Origin: Lentinula raphanica
Taxonomy: Eukaryota; Basidiomycota; Agaricomycetes; Agaricales; Omphalotaceae
Assembly (NCBI GenBank): GCA_027919835.1
Contig: JANVFP010000038.1
Coordinates: 404,521-468,520, forward strand
Direction of reading: 5' to 3'
Length of the DNA stretch: 64,000 nucleotides
In this document: piece by piece, positions 1 to 10,842 of the stretch
Layout: each line of letters opens with the position of its first letter
How positions within the stretch are numbered: the stretch's first letter is position 1
Program-made: the position numbers and the translations under genes
The notes under the pieces: generated by a model
The model's input: the letters and a program-made list of their open reading frames with translations, nothing else
What the model was told of the DNA's origin: nothing
Databases searched by the model: none

Positions 1-460
1 GAGATAACACAAGAATTTGAAGAGCTGGGAAAGGGCAGATGTATTGGCGTGCATTTGCTTCACCGCCATGTCAGCTGCATAAAAAGCGTCGAGAAAGATG
101 CTGTATGATTCATGATTCACAATGTTTTATAGGAATCAGAAGGTACGCACCTGATATCTACACCAATTGTGATAGTTCGAGAGCCAAAGTGATCTTTGAC
201 GAATCCGTGTTCTACCACGAAATCTCTTAATTTGATGGTTACAGAGCCACCGTCAACAAGCTAACCAAATGTTTGATATTTTTGTAAGCGAAGATGCATA
301 AAGAATGAACATACAGGCCAGAGATTTTTGATTCCCATTGTGCACAGTAAGAGAACGAAGCAAGATGATGAATAGGGGTGCATAGTACCAAATCTACTTG
401 TAGGGGGCAGAGTATGTAAAAAGGGGCGAACAAAAATCGATGGCGGTCGATGTACATGTG

Positions 461-1690
461 TTGTTGGCTGAGTTGAGTGTGTAGGAAAGCCGAAAGAGGT
501 GAAATGGAGCAAAATAGACTGAGGTACGTGTAGAATATTCAGATAAAGCAGTAGGGTTCATTAAACTAGCTGGTGAGAGAGAGCAGTTATTGAAGACTGG
601 GAAATTTGGCTGAACATAGACAGTTGGTACGAGGACAGCTTGAGGTGATGAAGGGATTTGACGCAAGACATCTTGGCCAAGTAGGTCGAGTTCGGCTGTA
701 CTTTCGAGTAAGTTACAAGGACGTAGGAATAAAAGGATGAACGCGCACCGCGTTCGCGTCGCGCGAATCACCAGCCAATATCATATCCGGCGTTAGAATC
801 GAAGCATAGAGTTGGAGGCGTCTTCGAGTTGTTTCGACTAGTAAGTTGAAGTTTGAACGACCTCGCTCGGCGATTCTGTGGATCGCATAAGCAAAAGCCG
901 TCGTTAGAAAGGAGGTAAACGTACCAAAAAGACTGCTAGCTTCCTGAAACAGGCGTAGGAGAGTTCGACTGCTGCGAGGGACAAGCGGGTATTGGCTAGA
1001 AGGAGAGAGCGTTCGCTATATGGGGTGCCGAGAAAAAGAAAACGGGAGGGACAAGGCTGAAGGATACGTTAGAGCTGAACAAGGCTTCCATATGGGTCAC
1101 TTACCTCTTGCACCGGGATATTTGGTGGAAAGGAGTCAGTCAAGAACGTTGATTGTGGGTGTTGTTGTTTGGACGGTTCCGCATCACACAGTGGGCGGAA
1201 ATATTGGTGAGGTGGGGCGCAGAAGAAAGGAGAATTAGAGCTATTGGATGAAGGAGATTTGGATGAGGAGGGAGTTGAAACAGAGGTAGAACCAGAAGGA
1301 GGAAGGTTGCCATAAGGTTGCCATATAATGCTAGCGCGAGATGCAGGAGCCCGGTGGGCATGAGAAATTGAGTACACGAGTCGTTGGTTGAGTTGGGTGT
1401 ATAAAAAAACCAAAGAGAGGCGAGGCGAAAAGGCCAAGAGATGAACAACCTCGCTCAGCAAGTCTGTAAGACATATAAGCAAGAGCTATCGTTAAAAAGG
1501 AGGAGAACGTACCGAAATGGCAGCGAGCTTCCCGAAACAACAGGCGTGTAGGAGAATTTTGAGGAGGGAGTCGAAACAGAAGTAGAACCAGAAGGAGGAA
1601 GGTCGCCGCCTGACCCTGGCGTGATATGCAAAAGCCCGGTGGGCAAGAGACATTGAGTATATGAGCCGTTGGTTGAGTTGGGTGTATCGG
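461..1690. repeat. Diverged direct repeats, no convincing gene
   Basis: Several blocks recur in the same orientation with point changes. The block at 845-965 returns at 1438-1560. The block at 1269-1313 returns at 1564-1610. The block at 1340-1401 returns at 1626-1687, and part of it also resembles 461-520 (the shared core is like GTTGAGTTGGGTGTAT). Open frames on the minus strand across this stretch repeat each other but lack codon structure, splice logic or a recognisable domain, so I treat them as by-products of the repeats. The rest of 1-1850 holds nothing else I can support. Confidence 0.6.
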
Positions 1691-1899
1691 AATCCGAGGA
1701 GAGTAGAGAAGGACGAACGCGCGATAACGGAGACGGGCGTTAAACTTCTGGCCTCAGTAGCTTACATAACATTAGACGAGAATGGAAATCTAGGCGTCTA
1801 ATCCAGACGCGCTGTTTTGCACGTGCCTCGGTTGATTAACATCCTTTGATTTTCCTCTCTTCTCTCTCCGTTTCTCGTCTCTCGACCTCAGAGCTCACC

Positions 1900-3895
1900 A
1901 TGGCTCACTCTGAACGTACGTCCTTTTCTTTTTATGCATCTTGAGCCTGCATTTCCGGCTCCCTTTGTTTCGCAGCCAAGATACGCCCAGCCCCTCATCT
2001 AGGCAAGGTTATCTGCGCTGCGAAACAAAGGGAGTCGACGCGTTTCGACGCGTTTGGTCCCTCCCTCAGAGCTATCTTCTCTGCTGCCAACCAAAGCCCA
2101 GCCCCTCATCTAGGCAAGGTTTTGATAGGCACAGAGTCGATTGCTCTGAGGCGTTGAGCCTGTTCCAACATGCTTGGAGCTGTTTGCGAAGCAGGGCTTA
2201 TGCGAAAACCCACAGAATCTTTGCTTCGCTTCGCCTCCGTCTATGTGAGTCTCATGAGATTTGTTTACAGCTGCTCCGGTTTCCCGTATTCAGTTCCCTT
2301 CCTTCGACCTCTGCGCTGCTCTCAAGGCCGACAACGACGCCCGCATGGCTGTGGAGGATGCCGAAGAAAGCTTGGACGATGGAGAACTGGAGTACGAGGA
2401 TGATGGAGAGATTGGGCTCAAGGATGAAGGGTCAGAGGATGAAGGGTTAGAAACTCAAGCTGAAGAAGTGCTGCCCCTGGTTCAAACCCCTCATGAACCA
2501 TACACCCCTGCCTCTTTGTCTCGTAAACGGAAGCGATACAGCATCCTCACAGAAAGGTCGCGCGCCGCACGTGCTACTGCGGCTAGGGAGCGTATTTCCA
2601 ACCTGAACGTCAAGCCTTTCGTGGTTGAGCTAGCCACAAAAGCTCAGCCCATCGTCCTTGAGGACTTCAATTCCTCCACCCTCCCTGTCTCTAACGTTGG
2701 ATGGAATGCGAACCCCCGCAAGAAGTTGTCGCCAGGGCTTGAGAAAGTGTGGAAGGATCTGGAAGTTCTCAGTTCGCTCTCGGGTCTGAAGCTGCTTGCA
2801 TGGGATGGAAAGTGCGTAAATCTAAGCCTTTCTTCTTTATTCTCTCCATCTGCTCAATCTTCTCTCAAATAAAGGAGCTGTATCTTGCTTATAGATGCTC
2901 AAGAGCGGATTGTTTCCGTCTTAGGGGGCGTTCCCCGTGGCTCTAGAGGCGCAGAGTGGCAAGCTGTCGAAGCTGAAGCCACCGCGGCCGTTCTGCAGTG
3001 CCGTTCTGCCAGCACCTTCACGAAGGGTCAACAAGAAGGTCGGCGCGGCGTTTTCGCATCTAGGACAACCGGTTTCGGCTACGGGAATGGGCGGGCGAAA
3101 CCTCAAAACTTTCGAGTTTCTGGCAAGGCAAACCAAGAGGCCATGCAAGAGCTCCTGCAAAACAAAGCGCTTCGACGGATTTCAGGCTTTCATAACAGTG
3201 CGTCTTTCCCTTGATCAAAGCTTCTGACTCAGAATAACGGTGCTCTAGACCTCTTCAACCTCTTCTCTCACAAGAATTACATGCAATACATACTCATGAA
3301 AGATGAGCTCCTTCAAAAGCAACCTGAGCTTCGGACCCCCTTCCCTAATAGCTCTTTTGCTGCTGTCACCTTCAACCTAGGCCCACGGTCCTACTCTCCC
3401 CCTCATATGGATGCAGACAACAGCGCTTCTGGCTGGTGCTCTGATACACCCCTGGGCAATTTTGATCCGGACAAAGGCGGCCATCTAGTCCTCTGGGACT
3501 TGGGCCTCATCATCCGGTTCCCTCCAGGATCGACCATCCTATTCCCTTCTGCCCTCATCACGCATTCAACGATTCCCATTCAAGAGCATGAAACCCGGTT
3601 TGCAATGATCCAATATTCATCGGGAGGGCTGTTTCGATGGCGTGAAAATGGCTTCAAATCTGACAAAGCCTTTCTATCCCAGGCTAGCCCTGCCAAACTC
3701 ATAGCTCGAGAGGCTGCGCGAGCCTCGAGATGGAATTTAGCACTCCAAAGATTCACACGTTGGACAGATATATGCCGAAGCGATTGGAAGGGTACTATTC
3801 GGACTGAGGCTGGTTTAGACGAGTTGAGTGATCTTTCGGATATTGAAGACAATGTACAAGTTCTATCTTCTAGAAAACCTATCTGTCGATCATAG
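1900..3895 (+). CDS. TET/JBP-like 2-oxoglutarate/Fe(II) dioxygenase
   Basis: Predicted exons 1900-1915, 2271-2811, 2875-3197 and 3249-3895 join in frame to a 508-residue protein. An acidic stretch (about residues 30-60) and a basic KRKR segment precede the middle region. The C-terminal half has the double-stranded beta-helix signature: HMD (His346, Asp348) and His399 for iron, Arg410 for 2-oxoglutarate, with GGHLVLWDLG and FPPGSTILFPSA between them. This pattern matches the fungal TET/JBP family, whose studied members oxidise 5-methylcytosine in DNA. Expansions of this family in basidiomycetes are known to travel with KDZ transposons. Here the nearest mobile gene is a tyrosine recombinase 195 bp downstream. 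The first intron is unusually long (355 bp) and contains repeats. The frame is intact and all metal ligands are present, so activity is plausible. The 5-methylcytosine substrate is inferred from the family only. Confidence 0.85.
1959..2122. repeat. Inverted and direct repeats inside intron 1
   Basis: A 17-bp inverted repeat (1959-1975 and 2018-2034, CTCCCTTTGTTTCGCAG on the plus strand) encloses one copy of a 24-bp direct repeat at 1989-2012. The second copy is at 2098-2121 and begins CCCAGCCCCTCATCTAGG. The left arm ends in GTTTCGCAG, itself a good splice acceptor, so extra or alternative exons inside this long intron are possible. Confidence 0.7.
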
Positions 3896-3930
3896 AGATA
3901 TGTGTAGGCGCCTTGTGTTGTTCATCCTCG

Positions 3931-3938
3931 TATATAAA
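3931..3938 (+). promoter_or_regulatory. TATA box of the tyrosine recombinase gene
   Basis: TATATAAA lies 36 bp after the dioxygenase stop codon and about 150 bp before the recombinase start. It suggests the recombinase has its own promoter in a very compact intergenic space. Confidence 0.45.
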
Positions 3939-4089
3939 TCCAAGCCTGTGCCCATTCCTCTATATTGTGATTAGTACCGTGAACAGGTGAACGTAAATAA
4001 TCTGCAGGTGTCCTCGCTTGCATGAACAGCCTTCAGGTATGTTACAAATAATAGGGGCTTACCTTTCCAACTCTTATTCTTTTACCCCC

Positions 4090-5778
4090 ATGGCTGCTCC
4101 CATATCTCTCGAGAAAGGCTACGATGGACTAGTGAATGCCCTCAGAACAGACAAACAAACGAACCCGGCTGATATCCTGGATGATCTTGAAGAAACATAT
4201 GACAATGCTGACCTGGACATCAATGAGTCCAATAGCAGCTCAATCGATCTGACGGAACTCAATAAGTCAGTGAGGGAGATCTCTAAAGGTGTCTCCGAAA
4301 AGACTGCTCAGGAATATCATCGGTAAGGAGCTCAACATTGCCCCACATAAACCATGTTCACGGACTCTTCCCGACAGCTTAATGAAACAATGTGAATCTT
4401 TTCTGGTTGAACATCAGATGATCGACAAAGAGAGTACTTTCTTCTGCAAAACTCCTCACCCTCAAGCAGCCGTTTACTTGGTTGCATGGATCATGGACTC
4501 GTGAGTAGTATCCCTTTCATTGGTACATCATATTGTACAAATTCATCGCAGGTGTGACACAGTCAACCTCGACGGAAACCCCATACCAGCAGGTACAGAG
4601 CGATCAACATACACACATGCTCAAAAGATGCGAGCAGCTGCCACGTTTGGCTTTGGCCGGGTTCACAGCTTGGGAATGCAGGCCTGGCATGCTAGTGAAC
4701 TTACAGGGAAGATGCTTGGTAACCCTTCAGTTTCTGAAACTGTTTCGACCTATATGCTTAGCCTTCGTCGTCGAAAAGTAGGCTCAAAATTAACCACCAT
4801 CTACTCATTATCTAACTGATCGGTTCTTAGACCCGAGCAGGGGACACGCCAACAAGTGCCCGTGCAGTTTCCTCGGTAAGGATCAGGAATTACTTTACGA
4901 GCATGTTGAAAGCTCAAAATGATATTCAGGAGCTACTTGAAGACCTATACCATTTCAACAACCAACCAGAGCAAACCAATCCGATGATCTCTGATGGGTC
5001 AGGCTCTCAATCTTCTCCCAATGGCAAGCTGGGCCCTGTTGCACGGGTTCTGTTGACTCTTGGTTATGCTATCGCATTCTGTGGATTGCTCCGTATCGAT
5101 GAGCTGCTGAAGATCCAACTACATGAAATTACAATGGGCAAGGACCTCAAGACTGGACATTCGAAGATCACTGTTCAACTCCCTTTCCGGAAAACTAGTC
5201 AGTTTGGAGGTATGTCACTAACATTATTCAAGTTGCACAGTTACACATCGAGCCGATCAGATATAAAGCCTTTCGTATTCTGGGAACTGCCAGAGGATTA
5301 CCAGCATATTTGCGTTGTTCGTGCTTTCGCAAGGTGGATCTCTCTCACAAACCTGAAGAATGGCTTTCTATTTCGCAAAATACGGTCAGGCAATCGCCTT
5401 GCTGAGGACAATGTGCCCATGGTGATGTTTCTTACCAGTGAGCAATCCTATATATTACTGAACTGTCTTCAGCCTTCAGAACAATTTCTCGAGATGTTTC
5501 GAAACAATCTGCTTGATATTGGTGTTGATTATGTTCCATACGGGACTCATTCATTCCGTCGTGGGGGTTGCCAGTGGCTATCAGTCGAACGTCGATGGCC
5601 ATTACGCCAGATTTGTGAATGGGGTGGTTGGAGTCAAGAATTCACTCACCTAACCATTGTCAAGTATCTCATATCTTGGAACGATAACCCTCATGTTGAC
5701 CGAGATGATTTCTTCAATATGGATCGCGCACCAGCTACTGTATGTCCCACTTGTAATCGGTCCTGTCACTGTGCTTGA
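4090..5778 (+). CDS. Crypton-like tyrosine recombinase
   Basis: Five predicted exons (4090-4322, 4378-4500, 4552-4777, 4831-5209, 5261-5778) join in frame to 492 residues. The last intron holds a classic CTAAC branch site and, if read through, would break conserved sequence. The C-terminal half carries the tyrosine recombinase catalytic set: Arg282 in GLLRIDELL, His417 and Arg420 in GTHSFRRGG, Trp444 in the EWGGWS position usually held by His/Trp, and Tyr456 in IVKYL. The protein ends in a Cys-rich tail (CPTC...CHC). Such enzymes cut and rejoin DNA through a phosphotyrosine link, and in fungi they drive Cryptons and Starships. Assignment to the Crypton side rests on similarity by eye. All catalytic residues are present and the frame is open. 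It sits between the TET/JBP gene (same strand) and the SAP gene (convergent). Confidence 0.8.
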
Positions 5779-5820
5779 AAAACTAGTTATAATTGAAAGG
5801 TTATTTGAACTAAGTACTGT

Positions 5821-7866
5821 CTAAGAACGTTTCGCTAACTCTTCAAGGTATCGACGTGCAATAGCTGGCCGATCTGTAAGCTGTACTCCTCTATTGTTTA
5901 CAAATACTTTTCCAAACTGATCACCGTACTCGGCCTTTGCGCGCTCAACCAGCTGCTGCTCAGATTCTTCCCGTTGAGCACGAAGCCGTTTCGTGATCAC
6001 ACCCCAGCCCTCCGGATGCTTTTTGTCATTGCTATCGGTGTAGGAAAACTCATTCCAAAACGCGTCTTCACCACTCGAATGATACCGTTCAGCAACATAC
6101 TGTGTTTGATTGTGAGCAACAGCTAAATGTAAGATGATGATGACTTACCCTCCACTCATTCCAGAGCTTCTTCAACCATGACCATGTCGTCGAGCCTTTT
6201 CTGCCACGGTAAACCTCTGGCCAGTATCGTAGTGCGATCGCTGTACCATTGATCTCTAGTAGATTGTTGCCGCAGTCGACTGGGTCCCAACTGGAATGTT
6301 CATCGTCCCATACCCGGCTCAAACGAGGAATCTTGCCGACAAAGGATATTTGAGGCGGTTGACGAAGCTCGCTGTACCTGTAAGTGATGATCTGACCATG
6401 TCCAATAATAAGCTTATCGACAGATTCGTTCTCGTTCGTATTGGAGGCAGGTAGCCCAGGTGGGCTGGTTCTACCTACCGATGTTGGAGCTGCTACTCCA
6501 TTGACGTTGTTGCCAGATAGGTTGGTGGGTCCAGTCGGGGATTCCAGTGCGGGACGGTATGGGATAAGAGCTGGTGGCAAAAGAGAGGCTGTGGGCAGAG
6601 GCTGGGATGGGGCAACTGATCCAGTTCGGAAAGGCTTCGGTAGTGATGAATGTTCGAGTGTGAGAGCTTCTATACGAGCGTTCAAAATTGCAATTTGCTC
6701 GGCCATCGCAAGCATAGAACCTGAAACGAGAGCCTTGAACGACCAGTCAGTTATGGCCAGACAAAAGAGCCGAGCTACGCACTGAATCTGACATCTTCTG
6801 TCTTTCTCTTTCCTCTTCTCGGGCCTTTCGCCGGCGTGCAAGCTCCTCTCGAGGGACATATGGATGGGTGCTGCAAAAATCCTTTGCCTGAACAACAGTC
6901 AGTAAGTGGATGAATGGAAATGAGAGAGGGCCGAACACATACCCAACGGACGAGGTTGTTTTTTTCCTCTACAGTCCGATTGTCTTTAGACCGTTCTGCA
7001 GCAAAAACTTGAGCGTTGGACAGGGTATCTGGACCTAGCCCCATCATTTCACTGCGCCGTTGTGTCGAGGCCTTGGGTTTCTTGGTCTTTGACTGGGATG
7101 GAACAGCCGACTTGGACTTGAGCTTTGTGACCCCACCTTCTCGAACACCGCGATGGCCACGTCGAGCACCAGGAAGGAGACTGGATAAGGACTTGTACAT
7201 TAGGAAATTAATAGCAACAGGTAGAGCTCATTCTACGAACCATTGCCATCGGATTTTTTGCTCACTGAACCCCATCAAGCGTTCCTTCATAACGGCCTTG
7301 TTTCCTTGAGGAGTGAGGGAGTATTGCTTGCACAGTTCTTGTAGTTCCGGACGTGAGAGATGGTTGCTGTTGTAGAGCAAAGCACAAAGTCAGATAAAGA
7401 AGGAGACACGAGAAAATCATGATACGCACATATCTTGGTAGACAGCATAGTACACTCCATCCTCATACCTTCCAGGAAGAACCACTGAGTCGGTCGGCTG
7501 TGGTTCAGCAGGATAAACTATGTCCATGGAATGTCCGTCAATTTCGATGTGTTGAGGTGCAGAGACTGAGGGCAGACTAGCCGGTGGGTCGACAGCCGGC
7601 GGGTCGACCTCCATGGTGTTGAGCATCTTCTCGAAATGTTGCGTAAGGAGTGAGACGGTGATACGCTGCGAGTCGAGAGTGGTCCGAACGAGCGAAAGTG
7701 TGGACGCGTCCAAGTTGCGGATGGCGGCGTCGAGTCGAGGTGGTAAGGAAAAGGCGGCGAGGGCGCCATGGTTGATCGAGCTGGCCAGGGACACCGGACA
7801 CGTCAGTAACGAATTGGCGGGGCGGAAGCAAAAGAATAGAGCAATAGAGAGAGAGGGAGCCGGCAT
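5821..7866 (-). CDS. SAP-domain protein, possible partner of the recombinase
   Basis: Six predicted exons (7866-7430, 7366-7241, 7180-6943, 6887-6783, 6733-6149, 6099-5821) join in frame to 589 residues. Exon 2 encodes a SAP motif (LSRPELQELCKQYSLTPQGN then KERLMGF, about residues 148-185), a helix-extension-helix that binds AT-rich DNA. A basic region with RRRKAREEERERQK follows, then a proline-rich linker. The conserved C-terminal block contains YWPEVYRGRKG, WNEWR and EYGDQFGKVF. I recognise that block as a recurrent unnamed family in agaric genomes but know no function for it. The stop lies only 42 bp from the recombinase stop, in convergent orientation. Nuclear DNA binding is inferred from SAP and the basic segments. 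The start is the first ATG in the open frame and is the least certain part. Confidence 0.72.
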
Positions 7867-10842
7867 GGATTCGGTGAGAATACGAACTGAATGATGACGT
7901 GAGCATCATACAGTTGGACGATGCAGTTTCGGCCGAAAGTGCAACGTCCAAATCCGATCAAATGCGACCGGACCTGATCACCCGGGCGTGACATTATAGT
8001 CTATACTCAGAGAGAAGTGAAGTTGAACAAGCAGTGAATTTTGAATCAACAACGTTGACAGTCATCATGTGACTCCCGAACGACGCGTCGTCCCCTGTCA
8101 CTCGCTATTACCCGCCTGCGGAGTAAAGGGTGATTGCAACCCCTGTTGTACCCGCTGGTACCCGCCACTACCCGTTGTTGGATCTACCCTAAAGTACTCG
8201 TCGACACGGGACCTGGTTGATTTCACCTGGCAAACAAGTTAGGATAACCCGCCTCTGGGCTTATAGTGGTCTAGTCAGTGGTGAATGAACGAATCGATAT
8301 ACTCATTGTAGAGATAAGTTCCTGCCATGCACATGGAGGATTCAAGAAAGAAGAAAACCTCGAATACATATCGGGAATTATTCCGTGTCCGTATCAAGAT
8401 GTCCGTGTGCGAATGTGCTCATCCTACGTCCATTAGGGAACATACCTCAAGGAACATCACCAAGGACAACCTCTCATATGTGGTATTATCTGCACAGTTA
8501 TCAGTCGCTTATCGTTGAACGTTGAACATCGGTCCGACGAACCTATAGGTCAATATAACTCGCTTTGGCCTCTTTCGAGCTTCTAGGGAGTCAGGCAAGG
8601 TCAGGGACCGGTGTGGGCGTGAATGCGTTATCCAGCCTTATCGCGTAGTCATTCATTGACGTACAGAGGCTTATAAGGGCTTATACATACAGCTTTATAC
8701 AGGCAGATTATAGGCCTATACAGGCTCGCAGGAATGATGAATGCGGTCAACCGCCGCGTGGGTTATGACCGAGTTCGTACCTGTAAGTATTGACGCATCG
8801 AGGTACATGGATTGAAGTTTGAGTCGCTTGACTACGAGTCCGAGTCTTGAGAACGACGAGGATTGAGCAAGAACGAGATGATCGCGTGAATTTCAAAAAT
8901 TGAACGTTTGAACTCTTGAGGGAAATCTTGAGGTCCATGAATGTACATTGTATGTACAATGGCGATCACTGCCAATACATATTCGAAACATGCATGCATG
9001 AGAAGTTGTGCTTTGAGCGTCGTACACCGTTACACGTATCTGTCGCGGTGTTGTCATATGGTATGCTTGGTGGTGACAAGCTAATATCGCCCAAGGTATA
9101 TCAGAATAGGTCAGAATTCATTGATACGCCGCGGCTGAGTCCAGAGTATACCTGTAACCTGAGTGTACGGACAACACGAACTCCGGCAAAAAGTTGTTGT
9201 CGAACGGCATTGAATATTGAGGACTCGATCCTGCGTGGATGACGTCGAGAAGGCTATCAATCTTTCATACTCGGAATTAGTTATGCTTAGGAAGAATGTT
9301 GGGACAGGGGGGACACTTGTACGAAGCGAGTGCTGGACTTACGTCGTATCCTCGCCGGTCATGACGCATGATGCAAGAAAAGTTCCCTTACTACAGTTCG
9401 GAAGCGTTGACATACGACTCTTGGTTGCAGGTAGATAGCCTATTCGAAGACGTGTTCGAATTGTTATCGCGGCTAATCCCAGAGGCACCTACAAGTAACA
9501 AGACTACATAGCATCAAATAATCGCTAGAATCAATAGCACAGGTACGAAGTGAGGATGGCGAATACCTTGAATAGACTGAGATCTCGGACTCTGACGGCT
9601 CGTCAGTATGAGCTCAGATGACGAGCGTATCGCTGGCAGCTAGTATAGCTGGAAGAAGGGCACTTGAGAGAGAGTGAGAGAGTGAAAGGTTAGGAATAGG
9701 AGGCCCACTAGAACAGTGGAAGGAACGCGCACCTAGATAGAAAGAGGAGATCATATGGGAGTATTAGGAAGCCCAAAGAAAGACTTCGACTGTTTCGACA
9801 GGCTTTTCGAATTGAACTGCAGGATGGCTGGCTGATGTCGAAGCCAAACATAGGCTTTGATCTCGGATTATGTTCGTGAACGCGGGAGACTCCGGGGCTT
9901 TTGGGAAAAGGGGATTTAATAGGAACCAATAGGTACTTACTGGGGTGCAGAGTACACGAGCTACTTTGAAGAAATCACCGAGCCGAGATATTTTTTCTTT
10001 GGTGTGGTTTGAGAGAGAGCGTATTGGATATTCCCTGGATATGCCCGCGTGAGACGTGAGTTGGACAAAGCAAAACTGTCCTATGTAGGGTCAAGTCGGG
10101 AGCCAGATATCGGGGGGACTCATGAGATAAATTCCATGTTAGGCAACATATGTTTTTCTTGTAATGTCAGTCATGTCTTGGGGGGAACAAGGAATGTTAT
10201 GTGGGACGAAAAATGGGAACTTGCCTAACGCGTTTGGGAGAGGCAGTCCAAGGGCTCGTCCCGTACCCATCAAAAACGTGTTGAGGGAAATAGAGTACGT
10301 AGATGGTCAGTTGACCTTTTTGAGGCCTTGCTGCTAAGTGGGATAACACCAATCAGCGAAAAGTTCCGCTATGGTTCCGTCAAGGTCTTGTTGGCGGCTA
10401 AATTGAGGAAGGATTCGAGTTCGAGGTAAAGTAGGAAAAGACAAGAGATATCAATGTCAAATGATGATCAAGTTTGCGATGTTCAAGCACTTATGATGGT
10501 TGGTTTAAAAACAAGAGAAAAGAGGTTTTTTGTTCAAGGATTTTAGGGTCGAATGGTTCAGCGATAACAAGAGAAAGGAAGGAGTTCCCCGTCCGCGTAG
10601 ATGAGTCTGACCTCTTTTTTTTCTGGTCAGGCGGGAGGAACCAAATTGAAAGTGACAGGCGCCCCGAAAAAATTACTTTTCGATCCACGTGATTTCTTCT
10701 GAGGATCTTCGGGCCGAAGATTTTGAGCGGAATTCTTTCAATGTTTAGTTCGACCATCACCTTCGAGTAAATATTCCCTTGCGCTACCCTTCCTCGTTCT
10801 CCCTCAACAACTCGGGCTCACCGTTTTGTCCTCGACTGCCAG
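7867..10842. other. Gene-free stretch, nothing supported
   Basis: About 3 kb without an open frame that shows codon structure, splice logic or a recognisable domain. I note a short run of TACCCGCY-like units at 8107-8185, CATTGTA/TACAATG inverted heptamers around 8947-8962, and a GAGA-rich stretch at 9666-9684. No tRNA or rRNA was recognised. Confidence 0.5.

Noticed and set aside
394..1646. Minus-strand open frames of 63-137 codons
   Set aside because: They repeat each other along with the DNA repeats and show no domain, splice logic or start context.
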